Shown piece by piece: positions 16,318-21,285 of a stretch of DNA of 25,993 nucleotides. Each line of letters starts with the position of its first letter. The stretch's first letter is position 1. Origin of the DNA: a virus; IMG/VR virus record IMGVR_UViG_3300032278_002452, positions 1 through 25,993 of that record; one strand, 5' to 3'. The position numbers and the translations under genes were made by a program. Below the pieces are notes generated by a model. That model had not been told where the DNA came from. It did not search any database and saw nothing but the letters and a program-made list of their open reading frames with translations.

Positions 16318-16335
16318 CCTAAGACTGACTTAGGG
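16317..16335 (+). other. Hairpin between the RNA domain and the 160-aa gene
   Basis: CCTAAG (16318-16323) pairs with CTTAGG (16329-16334) over a 5-nt loop, with a flanking U-G. It directly follows the candidate RNA and precedes the SD of the next gene. No T-run follows, so it is not a typical terminator. Confidence 0.4.
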
Positions 16336-16357
16336 TCTGATCAACAGAGGGTGCTAT

Positions 16358-16840
16358 ATGTGTGAACAAGCAAAATGGCAACGGCGACCGGGCGGGATCT
16401 CCCGCAGAAACGGGGACCATAATGCCGTAAACAGGTCAGAGTTGTTCGGCTTGTCAAGTAGCTTTCCCAATGCGGATCGACTCCGTGTTGGCAAGCGTAC
16501 CTCCAAGGCGGCCCTCTCTACCACACCCAACAAGGTTCCAAAGTTTGCGGTCACTGAAGCTGCAAAGCAGAACAAAGTGATCAAGGCTGCGGGCTTGGGT
16601 AAGCAACTGGTCTGTGTTGCACAGAATGAAGATGAAAACACCTGTATTTACGTGGAAACGCGTGACCACAGTTGTGAACCAATCCGTGTACAGATCCGTT
16701 CAAAGAAAGGCGCAATGTGTGCAAGGGGTGAAATAACCCTTGGACCCGGTCAAGGCATGTGTCTGGGCTGGGAACAGCGTCTTGCAGACAACGTTCAGGA
16801 ATGCATCTCTGCGTACAAAGCAGGGAAGCAAGCCGCCTGA
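16358..16840 (+). CDS. Unknown basic, cysteine-containing protein (160 aa)
   Basis: The only long frame in the control region. ATG 16358-16360 follows AGAGGG at a suitable distance. The first 55 residues are Arg/Asn/Ser-rich and low in order. Residues 60-160 look like a genuine folded domain (KQLVCVAQNEDENTCIYVETRD, then IRVQIRSKKGAMCARGEITLGPGQG), with about seven cysteines spread out rather than in CxxC pairs, so a metal site is not evident. I do not recognise it. It is isolated from both operons, follows a structured non-coding stretch and is followed by a strong hairpin. A regulator or an early host-directed protein is possible. A shorter real start cannot be excluded. Confidence 0.55.
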   Translation: MCEQAKWQRRPGGISRRNGDHNAVNRSELFGLSSSFPNADRLRVGKRTSKAALSTTPNKVPKFAVTEAAKQNKVIKAAGLGKQLVCVAQNEDENTCIYVETRDHSCEPIRVQIRSKKGAMCARGEITLGPGQGMCLGWEQRLADNVQECISAYKAGKQAA

Positions 16841-16862
16841 CGTCGGGGCTAATACATAGCTC

Positions 16863-16892
16863 ACCGCCCGTGGGGTCGAACCGACGGGCGGT
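16863..16892 (+). terminator. Strong hairpin after the 160-aa gene
   Basis: A perfect 9-bp GC-rich stem (ACCGCCCGT/ACGGGCGGT) with a 12-nt loop, 22 bases after the stop codon. There is no T-run, so termination might be weak or factor-dependent; mRNA 3'-end protection is an alternative. Confidence 0.45.
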
Positions 16893-16914
16893 CGGGTATG
16901 TAGTAGTTACAGCT

Positions 16915-17006
16915 ACTTACAGCCGAGAGAAAAGTCGCCAGGGCCAAGGCGCATAAAAACAGGGTAGCCCTCTAAAAGGTATTCTCTAGCAATTACAGTT
17001 AGTTAG
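16915..17006 (-). repeat. 92-bp element, left copy (inverted)
   Basis: Outer 29 bases (16915-16943) match the reverse complement of 17195-17223 at 28 of 29 positions. Inner 34 bases (16973-17006) match the reverse complement of 17132-17165 at 26 of 34. The spacer is 29 bases in both copies but differs in sequence, which suggests an old duplication under selection at its ends. Confidence 0.75.
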
Positions 17007-17131
17007 ACTGTTAGGCTGTCGAACAGACCGCACACATGAGTCAACAGTGTGTAATCACAACGGCACTGATACGCGGGACCGGTCACTATTGAAGTGCAGC
17101 CGTGATTTATAAATCCAGTAACTAACGTCTA

Positions 17132-17223
17132 CTAACTACCTAATATTACTAAAGAAATCCTTTTATGACTATTGTTATTATATGTGTGGTCGACCCCTGG
17201 CGACTTCTCTCTCGGCTGTAAGT
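17132..17223 (+). repeat. 92-bp element, right copy
   Basis: Mirror partner of 16915-17006. Read on the plus strand it begins CTAACTAC, ATTACTA, AAGAAA and ends with a 29-base block (17195-17223) that points toward the early genes. The AT-rich middle includes TTGTTATTATATG but no good -35/-10 pair. A divergent pair of phage-specific promoters or regulator sites is a reasonable inference. Confidence 0.7.
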
Positions 17224-17249
17224 GCCTGAAATTACGGCACTTTATTTCC

Positions 17250-17283
17250 GCCATTGACGCGTCAAGTACGTGTCTCTGATAAC
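17250..17283 (+). promoter_or_regulatory. Weak early promoter with palindromic operator
   Basis: TTGACG (17254-17259) could be a -35 box with GATAAC (about 17278-17283) as a weak -10 at 18 bases. The -35 sits inside TTGACGCGTCAA (17254-17265), a perfect 12-bp palindrome well placed for repression. The promoter itself is uncertain. Confidence 0.35.
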
Positions 17284-17296
17284 ATAAGGGGCTACC

Positions 17297-17548
17297 ATGA
17301 TCACGCTACAAGAAGCTCTTGATTGGGCTATTGAAGAAGTCGAACAAGACACACCGCAGATCAATGTGCAGAATCCAGACGGTACTTGGCACATTGAAGG
17401 CAAAGTCATCTACGGTGCGGGCGGTGTCAACCGTTACTTTATCCGTGAAAATGAAGTCACGTTCTCTGCGCGGCATTGTTATCCTGACTCAAAGTATGGC
17501 GCAGAGGTCTTGTGCAGAGCTGTAAACGCTGGGTTTACAATAGAGTAG
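17297..17548 (+). CDS. Unknown small acidic protein (83 aa), first early gene
   Basis: An 83-aa frame with ATG 17297 preceded by AAGGGG at a good distance; the leader ends GGGGCTACC-ATG, close to but not the same as the repeated leader of later genes. The protein starts MITLQEALDWAIEEVEQ (helical, acidic) and continues as short strands (GKVIYGAGGVNRYFIRENEVTFSARH). It has two cysteines and no recognisable domain. Its TAG stop overlaps the beginning of a possible pseudoknot and is followed by a terminator-like hairpin, so it may form a separate transcription unit. Function unknown; as first early gene it may act on the host, but that is only position-based. Confidence 0.65.
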   Translation: MITLQEALDWAIEEVEQDTPQINVQNPDGTWHIEGKVIYGAGGVNRYFIRENEVTFSARHCYPDSKYGAEVLCRAVNAGFTIE

Positions 17549-17556
17549 TCGGAGTC

Positions 17557-17605
17557 GCGGGTGCCCGACAAAGGTCAGCAAACTGACCACACCCGCACAT
17601 TTTTT
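17557..17605 (+). terminator. Terminator-like nested hairpin with T-run
   Basis: GCGGGTG (17557-17563) pairs with CACCCGC (17590-17596) around a perfect GGTCAG-CAAA-CTGACC hairpin, followed after three bases by six Ts (17600-17605). GTCGG (17548-17552) with CCGAC (17565-17569) offers a competing or pseudoknot stem, so the element may be conditional. Confidence 0.5.
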
Positions 17606-17802
17606 AGGGCGCCTCCTACGGTTAGGTAAATCTTCCCCGTGCGATCCTTCTTGGATGTATTCGACAATGACGTCACTTGAACCCAAGAAGCAATGCAGGA
17701 ATGTTCAAGCGTTTGCAGCGTTAGTTACATGAAAGCAGGAGCGGGGATAGCTGGCTGCAATCAGCGACAAGAGAGGTCGGTTCGAGTCCGACAGCGCCCC
17801 TC
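17606..17802 (+). other. Structured spacer with tRNA T-arm-like hairpin
   Basis: This spacer contains an 8-bp stem CTTCTTGG/CCAAGAAG (about 17646-17689), a GCTG/CAGC hairpin near 17751-17766, and GTCGG-TTCGAGT-CCGAC (17776-17792), which has the stem length, 7-nt loop and TTCGA core of a tRNA T arm. It is followed by AGCGCCCC. No matching acceptor strand or anticodon arm was found at tRNA distance, so it is not called a tRNA. Confidence 0.4.
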
Positions 17803-17830
17803 GTTTACCGCCAACAATAGGGAGCCAGCA
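17803..17830 (+). promoter_or_regulatory. Repeated leader element, copy 1
   Basis: Contains CCAACAATAGGGAGCCAGC, ending one extra A before the ATG at 17831. The AGGGAG part is the ribosome-binding site; the conserved bases before it are not needed for that alone. Confidence 0.8.
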
Positions 17831-18010
17831 ATGGAAACACCATTCAAACTTGACAACAGGACTGAATGTCCGAAATGCCAGGTGAATCCTCTACGCGCAC
17901 CACTTGTATTCAACGCAACCGACCCAGCAACTGGGAAGTATTGGTGTGTGACATGCGACAAGAGCGCAACAAGTGCACGGATCAACGACGTGTTTAGAGG
18001 ACGTTTCTGA
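17831..18010 (+). CDS. Small zinc-ribbon protein (59 aa)
   Basis: The repeated leader fixes the start at ATG 17831; a longer in-frame extension to 17693 would cross the structured spacer and has no SD. The 59-aa product has C13-x2-C16 and C39-x2-C42 (TECPKCQ, then WCVTCDKS), a complete four-cysteine zinc ribbon occupying most of the protein. The C-terminal tail is basic (SARINDVFRGRF), which would allow nucleic-acid binding. Early-region phage proteins of this size often modify host transcription or nucleases; here no specific partner can be named. It is separated from the next gene by a structured spacer. Confidence 0.75.
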   Translation: METPFKLDNRTECPKCQVNPLRAPLVFNATDPATGKYWCVTCDKSATSARINDVFRGRF

Positions 18011-18135
18011 GCTAAGTAGTGAAAACCACCTCGGGGCGCTACTTAGCCAGTGCATTGTGTCACTGTGTGGGCTGAAAGCAGGATCGCATCCTGTTAGTAG
18101 GGACGTCATACACAATGGAAAATAAAACGCCCCGA
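18011..18135 (+). other. Candidate H-type pseudoknot in spacer
   Basis: Stem GCTAAGTAG/CTACTTAGC (18011-18019 with 18039-18047, 9 bp perfect) starts right after a stop codon. The last eight loop bases TCGGGGCG (18031-18038) are complementary to CGCCCCGA (18128-18135) and abut the stem's 3' strand, as in coaxial H-type pseudoknots. CAGTG/CACTG and CAGGAT/ATCCTG hairpins lie between. Confidence 0.45.
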
Positions 18136-18243
18136 TGCTTCACACGGCTGTACTCCGGTCACCTGTGTGGATAAGACCCCTGCCGGAGGACGGAGCGCCC
18201 ACACCCGTCACCTGAAACCGATGCATCGTGTATGTGGGCCATC
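18136..18243 (+). other. Hairpin cluster before the 52-aa gene
   Basis: CTCCGG/CCGGAG and GCCCACA/TGTGGGC stems, the latter enclosing the perfect palindrome CGATGCATCG, fill this part of the spacer. GTCACCTG occurs twice. No promoter motif is seen. Confidence 0.35.
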
Positions 18244-18268
18244 TTTACGCCAACAATAGGGAGCCAGC
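18244..18268 (+). promoter_or_regulatory. Repeated leader element, copy 2
   Basis: TTTACGCC followed by AACAATAGGGAGCCAGC, directly before ATG 18269. It lacks one C relative to copy 3. Confidence 0.8.
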
Positions 18269-18427
18269 ATGGGCGACACACATGACTTGTGCGAAAAGTA
18301 TCTTATATATCTTCTGAACACACTCAAGGAAGCCGGAGTCGTGGGGAAAAGCAGGACGCTCGACGAGTTTGAAAGTCAAATGACTGCACTATTTAAGTGT
18401 AGAGATAAGAGTTACCGCCAACAATAG
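18269..18427 (+). CDS. Unknown small protein (52 aa) ending inside the next leader
   Basis: A 52-codon frame beginning exactly at the ATG served by leader copy 2 (MGDTHDLCEKYLIYLLNTLK). It is helical and mixed-charge, with two cysteines (C8 and C44) and no recognised domain. The frame has no stop before the next leader; it ends at the TAG within AATAGGG of copy 3, so its last residues (SYRQQ) are encoded by leader sequence. This means that ribosomes ending here sit on the next gene's SD, favouring re-initiation. The precise fit of leader and ATG is the main evidence that it is expressed. Function unknown. Confidence 0.65.
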   Translation: MGDTHDLCEKYLIYLLNTLKEAGVVGKSRTLDEFESQMTALFKCRDKSYRQQ

Positions 18428-18436
18428 GGAGCCAGC
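18411..18436 (+). promoter_or_regulatory. Repeated leader element, copy 3
   Basis: GTTACCGCC followed by AACAATAGGGAGCCAGC, directly before ATG 18437. It also supplies the stop codon of the upstream 52-aa gene. Confidence 0.85.
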
Positions 18437-18649
18437 ATGACTAAAGAACAACTTGCTGCACTTGGATACGGCACTGTTCTGAGCCACAGTAAGCTCAAGG
18501 ACAGTGGTGGCAATCCTGTGCTTGCACGGGTCAATGGTAAGATGCAGGTATGGAAGACAAGACCGGAAGACTTCAAGCTACCAATGAAGCACGGACTATA
18601 CAACTACTTCTATATTACGCCGACTAATGCTCACCTATGGAGCAAGTAG
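18437..18649 (+). CDS. Unknown small basic protein (70 aa)
   Basis: A 70-aa frame starting at the ATG of leader copy 3. It reads as a compact domain: helix (MTKEQLAALGYG), then strands (TVLSHSKLKD, VLARVNGKMQVWKTRPEDFKLPMKHGLYNYFYITPTN), basic overall and rich in Lys and aromatic residues. The pattern 'ARVNGKMQVWKTRP' is suggestive of a small beta-barrel or SH3-like fold, but this is impression, not alignment. There are no cysteines. It ends just before a compact pseudoknot. No function can be assigned. Confidence 0.7.
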   Translation: MTKEQLAALGYGTVLSHSKLKDSGGNPVLARVNGKMQVWKTRPEDFKLPMKHGLYNYFYITPTNAHLWSK

Positions 18650-18660
18650 AGTTACGCACA

Positions 18661-18708
18661 CCGGACGCACCCCTCCCGTTGCGTGCCGGAAACAAGCGAG
18701 TACGGGAG
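18661..18708 (+). other. Compact H-type pseudoknot candidate
   Basis: Stem 1 pairs CCGGACGCA (18661-18669) with TGCGT-G-CCGG (18680-18689, one bulge). Seven of the ten loop bases, CTCCCGT (18673-18679), pair perfectly with ACGGGAG (18702-18708) and abut stem 1's 3' strand. The 12-base linker (18690-18701) makes this sterically reasonable. Confidence 0.5.
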
Positions 18709-18717
18709 AGCGGAGTG

Positions 18718-18762
18718 GCGCGTGCCCGCTAAGCATGTACTAAATGTATCATGCACACGCGC
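18718..18762 (+). other. Two-tier hairpin before the 132-aa gene
   Basis: Outer stem GCGCGTG/CACGCGC (7 bp perfect, 18718-18724 with 18756-18762). The inner stem is GCATGTAC with GTA-T-CATGC (18733-18740 with 18746-18754, one bulged T). It ends four bases before the repeated leader. Confidence 0.5.
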
Positions 18763-18765
18763 ATA

Positions 18766-18791
18766 GTTACCGCCAACAATAGGGAGCCAAC
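18766..18791 (+). promoter_or_regulatory. Repeated leader element, copy 4
   Basis: Identical to copy 3 except for CCAAC instead of CCAGC before ATG 18792. Confidence 0.85.
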
Positions 18792-19190
18792 ATGGCAGTA
18801 TATGAGCAACTAATCGTCGTGGCACAGTGCCCTGATGGTGGTTCTTTCATGATCATCAAGAAAGAGCACTTTGAAGAAAAGTATGGTGCCTACGAACCAT
18901 TCATGGTCGCTCTGTACGTTGCACGTGCAGCAGCTTTACATACCTGGGCTCGGTCTGCGCCGATCAGAGTGTACGCAGTCAACCCTGCGGATGGTGGGCA
19001 ACCGATTGCAGTGTATCGTTTCACATACATGCAACTGACACGACCACACTGGTCAATCCCAAGCTACCATCCACATGCAAAGGACTACAATGCAGAGGAT
19101 GAATGGGATTATGATGCTGATGTGCGTGCTGCGCAGATTGAAGAGATTGAACAGCCACGACTACCCGGATGGGTAAAGGGAGAGGAGTAG
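18792..19190 (+). CDS. Unknown protein (132 aa)
   Basis: Complete 132-aa frame with its start fixed by leader copy 4. The N-terminal part alternates strands and helix (YEQLIVVAQCPDGGSFMIIKKEHFEEKYG, then FMVALYVARAAALHTWARS), the middle is a hydrophobic strand pair (IRVYAVNPADGGQPIAVYRFTYMQL), and the C-terminal 40 residues are acidic (DYNAEDEWDYDADVRAAQIEEIEQ). I recognise no domain. The acidic tail could mimic DNA or bind a basic partner, as some early phage proteins do, but this is speculation from composition. It overlaps nothing and is followed after two bases by the 58-aa gene. Confidence 0.7.
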   Translation: MAVYEQLIVVAQCPDGGSFMIIKKEHFEEKYGAYEPFMVALYVARAAALHTWARSAPIRVYAVNPADGGQPIAVYRFTYMQLTRPHWSIPSYHPHAKDYNAEDEWDYDADVRAAQIEEIEQPRLPGWVKGEE

Positions 19191-19192
19191 CT

Positions 19193-19369
19193 ATGAAAAT
19201 AGAAACATTAGAAAAGCTATATAACAAACTAAGTGTCGAGGGTCATATACCCATCGAGATGACGTTCGATGAATTCCTCAAGCAAGATAGGAAACGTCAA
19301 TGGTATCAGTTTCACAGGTGCCGTGCCCTAACCGAGATCGAACGAGAATGGCGGGCACAAACCGGCTAA
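19193..19369 (+). CDS. Unknown small basic protein (58 aa)
   Basis: I take ATG 19193 (MKIETLEKLYNKL), two bases after the previous TAG, with GGAGAGGAG just upstream, rather than an in-frame ATG at 19169 inside the previous gene. The 58-aa product is basic and helical (FDEFLKQDRKRQWYQFHRCRALTEIEREWRAQTG), with one cysteine. Its size and charge resemble small nucleic-acid-binding proteins, but no motif confirms this. It is translated together with the 132-aa gene. The following 138 bases carry a promoter for the next unit. Confidence 0.65.
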   Translation: MKIETLEKLYNKLSVEGHIPIEMTFDEFLKQDRKRQWYQFHRCRALTEIEREWRAQTG

Positions 19370-19408
19370 GTACCTGAAATTATTAGGGAAAATAGTCGAA
19401 TTATTTTC

Positions 19409-19437
19409 TTGACACGGTACTGCTACCGCGTTAAGAT
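19409..19437 (+). promoter_or_regulatory. Early sigma70-type promoter with palindrome in spacer
   Basis: TTGACA (19409-19414), 17 bases, TAAGAT (19432-19437). The spacer holds CGGTA-CTGC-TACCG (19415-19428), a perfect inverted repeat directly after the -35, where a repressor would block polymerase. Transcription would start near 19444, about 60 bases before the GTG of the 213-aa gene. Confidence 0.7.
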
Positions 19438-19507
19438 ACTACATGGTCACGGGCTATTGTGGCACGCGGCTATATAACCGAGGTCAATCACTACCAAAGG
19501 AGGTAAT

Positions 19508-20149
19508 GTGGCCAATCTAAATGTAGAGGGTGTCGATGAGCGCGTACTGAGCGTGCTTGGTTACGAGCATGTCGGAGATCAGATCAGTGAAGAGGTATTC
19601 CAGGGTAACCTGGAGCTTGTCACTGAGAAGCCCGGCTTTGTTGAGGCATTGGAAGCAATGCGAGAGAACCAAGATACGCAGGCAATGTATCAGTTTGTCA
19701 TCAGCCAAGGACGTACACAGATTGAAGCGCTCATCGCAATGAGTGTCTCGTCTGGTATGCTCAGCAAGGCTGATGTTCGATCTGCTGCTAAGATCAGTAC
19801 CGCACGCACGCCGAAAGAGCGTCCGTGGTACAAGGACGTCGCTTCTGTTCTTATGGCAGCAGCGCACGAGGCCATCCAAGCCGCGTACCTTGAGAACCGT
19901 GACGCTTGGCGTGAGCAGTACGCTGAAGAGACTGTTGCTGATGATCTTGAGCATTTCCTCAAGGCTGTCGGCAAGAGCACGCTTGGCGATAGGGTCGACG
20001 GATATGTCCACCCTGATTCTGGTAAGGAATGTGCAACGTCACTATTCTACCGAATCGACGTGAACACACCGTCCCGTAACGGCACCAAGAAAGCCGAGAA
20101 GGACACCAATGGTGTGACCGATGAAGAGGCAGCCGACGCTCAAGCGTAA
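19508..20149 (+). CDS. Unknown acidic helical protein (213 aa)
   Basis: Begins at GTG 19508-19510 behind AAAGGAGGTAAT, the strongest SD in the early region; the overlapping ATG at 19506 is out of frame and stops at once. First gene after the 19409-19437 promoter, so probably well expressed. The product is almost wholly helical and acidic (NLELVTEKPGFVEALEAMREN, then VASVLMAAAHEAIQAAYLENRDAWREQYAEETVADDLEHFL), with one Cys near residue 176 and a disordered Lys/Glu/Asp tail. I recognise no family. A scaffold-like, single-strand-DNA-related or host-directed role is possible. It is followed by a hairpin with a short T-rich tail. Confidence 0.75.
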   Translation: MANLNVEGVDERVLSVLGYEHVGDQISEEVFQGNLELVTEKPGFVEALEAMRENQDTQAMYQFVISQGRTQIEALIAMSVSSGMLSKADVRSAAKISTARTPKERPWYKDVASVLMAAAHEAIQAAYLENRDAWREQYAEETVADDLEHFLKAVGKSTLGDRVDGYVHPDSGKECATSLFYRIDVNTPSRNGTKKAEKDTNGVTDEEAADAQA

Positions 20150-20164
20150 GCGCTCTTCCATGTC

Positions 20165-20200
20165 CTGGGCAAGACTGTATCTAAACTGCCCGGCTCTTTG
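20165..20200 (+). terminator. Weak terminator-like hairpin after the 213-aa gene
   Basis: CTGGGCA (20165-20171) pairs with TGCCCGG (20187-20193), including one U-G, followed by CTCTTTG. The T-tract is short, so termination is probably partial. Confidence 0.4.
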
Positions 20201-20217
20201 TCGATGGCTCTGAGACA

Positions 20218-20258
20218 CTAACCCTGAGACCAAGTGCCGGTTAGAGATTGGATGGCAT
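20218..20258 (+). other. Possible H-type pseudoknot in spacer
   Basis: Stem CTAACC/GGTTAG (20218-20223 with 20239-20244). The last five loop bases GTGCC (20234-20238) abut the stem and can pair with GGCAT (20254-20258, one G-U). It is weaker than the other candidates but has the same layout. Two further 5-bp hairpins follow at 20265-20297. Confidence 0.35.
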
Positions 20259-20308
20259 AAGTCACTCGGACAATCTCCGAGCGGGTGTGAAGCCCGCAAC
20301 CTGCTAAT

Positions 20309-20328
20309 ACATCTACCACGGTAGGTGT
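20309..20328 (+). promoter_or_regulatory. Hairpin directly upstream of leader copy 5
   Basis: ACATCTAC-CACG-GTAGGTGT forms an 8-bp stem with one U-G, followed by TCTTTC and then the SD. It could act as a leaky terminator or protect the mRNA 5' end. Confidence 0.45.
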
Positions 20329-20333
20329 TCTTT

Positions 20334-20349
20334 CAAATAGGGAGCCAAC
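20334..20349 (+). promoter_or_regulatory. Repeated leader element, copy 5 (short)
   Basis: CAAATAGGGAGCCAAC directly before ATG 20350; only the 3' half of the element is kept. Confidence 0.7.
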
Positions 20350-20817
20350 ATGACAGAGATTACTTGTCCTAAGTGCGGTGAGACCGTCGGCAGCGTTGCA
20401 GATAGCAGCTCGGCGTCGTTCTTTCACTGCGGAAAGTCAGTCCCGACAGACTCTTACCCCGACCTTGATCTGATCAGGTACGGCGGGTTGACTACAGGCA
20501 AAAAGTATACTGCGCTGCGTCAGACCATCAGGTGGTTGGAGTCTAAAGAGGACGAACACAGGCGGCTCGTTAGGTATCTGATTGATGCGCGTGCTGCGTT
20601 AGCTGAGGTCGTCAAGATCCAAGACGCATCTACAGCGCATGGTATCCACGAGGACGGAGGCAAGCTGCGCCTCAACGCATCTCAGAAGAAGAAGATCGAG
20701 ACTGTTAGAGAGATACTAAGAGTCCACGCCACTAACAATGGGATTGCCGCCACGCTTGACAACGCAGATGACCTGCGAGCATACTGCAAAGAGCATAGCC
20801 TCCCTGAGATGGTGTAG
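20350..20817 (+). CDS. Zinc-finger-containing unknown protein (155 aa)
   Basis: A 155-aa protein whose start is set by leader copy 5. The N-terminus has C6-x2-C9 (TCPKCGE) and HC at 26-27 (FFHCGK), enough for one zinc site. The rest is helical and basic: a coiled-coil-like segment from about 55 to 100 (LRQTIRWLESKEDEHRRLVRYLIDARAALAEVVK) and a Lys-rich stretch (NASQKKKIETVREIL). No known family is recognised. Nucleic-acid binding is plausible from charge and zinc motif. It opens a tightly packed run of genes leading to the helicase, so it likely belongs to that operon. Confidence 0.75.
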   Translation: MTEITCPKCGETVGSVADSSSASFFHCGKSVPTDSYPDLDLIRYGGLTTGKKYTALRQTIRWLESKEDEHRRLVRYLIDARAALAEVVKIQDASTAHGIHEDGGKLRLNASQKKKIETVREILRVHATNNGIAATLDNADDLRAYCKEHSLPEMV

Positions 20818-20819
20818 CT

Positions 20820-21092
20820 ATGGCTGATATCTCTCATGACACAGTAGCGACTATCCTTGGGTATGCCGCACCAGATGGTGTACCTGATGAAGCCATGTTA
20901 GAGCTGGCTGGGAAGTTTGCTGAATTCTTTGAATGGAAAGACGAATCATTCAATAGAGCAATCTTCCTGAAAAATGTAGAGTATGAGCAGGGCCTCGCTC
21001 AATACGAGCTAAAGAAGGGTGACTATGAGGGCCTGCATTGGTACGGAAAATCTAATCGCTGGCCTCGAGGGAGTGATGATGGCAACGTGTGA
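20820..21092 (+). CDS. Unknown acidic protein (90 aa)
   Basis: ATG 20820 lies two bases after the previous stop; the SD is weak, so coupling is likely. The 90-aa product is acidic and helical in the middle (DEAMLELAGKFAEFFEWKDESFNRAIFLKNVEYEQGLAQYEL) with an aromatic-rich end (LHWYGKSNRWPRG). It has no cysteine and no recognised domain. Its 3' end overlaps the start of the next zinc-ribbon gene by 14 bases. Function unknown. Confidence 0.7.
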   Translation: MADISHDTVATILGYAAPDGVPDEAMLELAGKFAEFFEWKDESFNRAIFLKNVEYEQGLAQYELKKGDYEGLHWYGKSNRWPRGSDDGNV

Positions 21093-21285
21093 ACGATGCG
21101 GTGACCAGGAAAGCATGGTCAATATTATCAAAGAGCCTGGGCCTGCCATCCTTTTCCTGTGTGGTGGATGCAAGGACGACCTTGCTAACTGTAACATCGG
21201 TAGGGTTGTCAAGACCCACGCTGGAAAGAGACTGCGGTTTGATTTTAGAAACGACTTTGTATGGAAGGGATTGAACGATGTATAG
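21079..21285 (+). CDS. Small zinc-ribbon protein (68 aa)
   Basis: I choose the second of two adjacent ATGs (21079-21081), which is five bases after GGAG; longer in-frame starts lie inside the previous gene. The 68-aa product has C4-x2-C7 and C28-x2-C31 (TCERCGD, then LCGGCKD), a classical zinc ribbon. It is followed by a basic tail (RVVKTHAGKRLRFDFRNDF) that could contact nucleic acid. It overlaps the previous gene by 14 bases and a possible 24-aa frame at its end. The specific role is unknown. Confidence 0.7.
   Translation: MATCERCGDQESMVNIIKEPGPAILFLCGGCKDDLANCNIGRVVKTHAGKRLRFDFRNDFVWKGLNDV

Larger units (their letters stand above)
14852..16357. other. Non-coding control and RNA region between divergent operons
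   Basis: About 1.5 kb without a convincing gene: frames here are short, lack SD sites and overlap each other. It holds the late promoter, a copy of the region's 25-bp element (14924-14948), a triple 17-bp repeat (15161-15220), three GAC-N6-GTC dyads (15304-15407), and from about 15532 to 16335 a near-continuous series of hairpins suggesting structured RNA. No strong plus-strand promoter was recognised. Such a region between divergent early and late units is also where a replication origin would be expected; that is inference. Confidence 0.6.
16841..17296. other. Non-coding region with inverted duplication ahead of early genes
   Basis: These 456 bases contain no gene. They hold the hairpin at 16863-16892, two diverged inverted copies of a 92-bp element (16915-17006 and 17132-17223), a small hairpin AGTGCC/GGCACT followed by TTTATTT at about 17221-17247, and a perfect 12-bp palindrome overlapping a TTGACG box just before the first early gene. 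Confidence 0.6.

Noticed and set aside
16915-17223. Insertion sequence or transposon bounded by inverted repeats
   Set aside because: The interior is about 250 bases, has no transposase frame and no target-site duplication, and the arms continue inward with equal spacing.
17740-17802. Complete tRNA gene
   Set aside because: Only a T-arm-like and a D-arm-like hairpin are present; no anticodon arm or complementary acceptor strands exist at the right distances on either strand.
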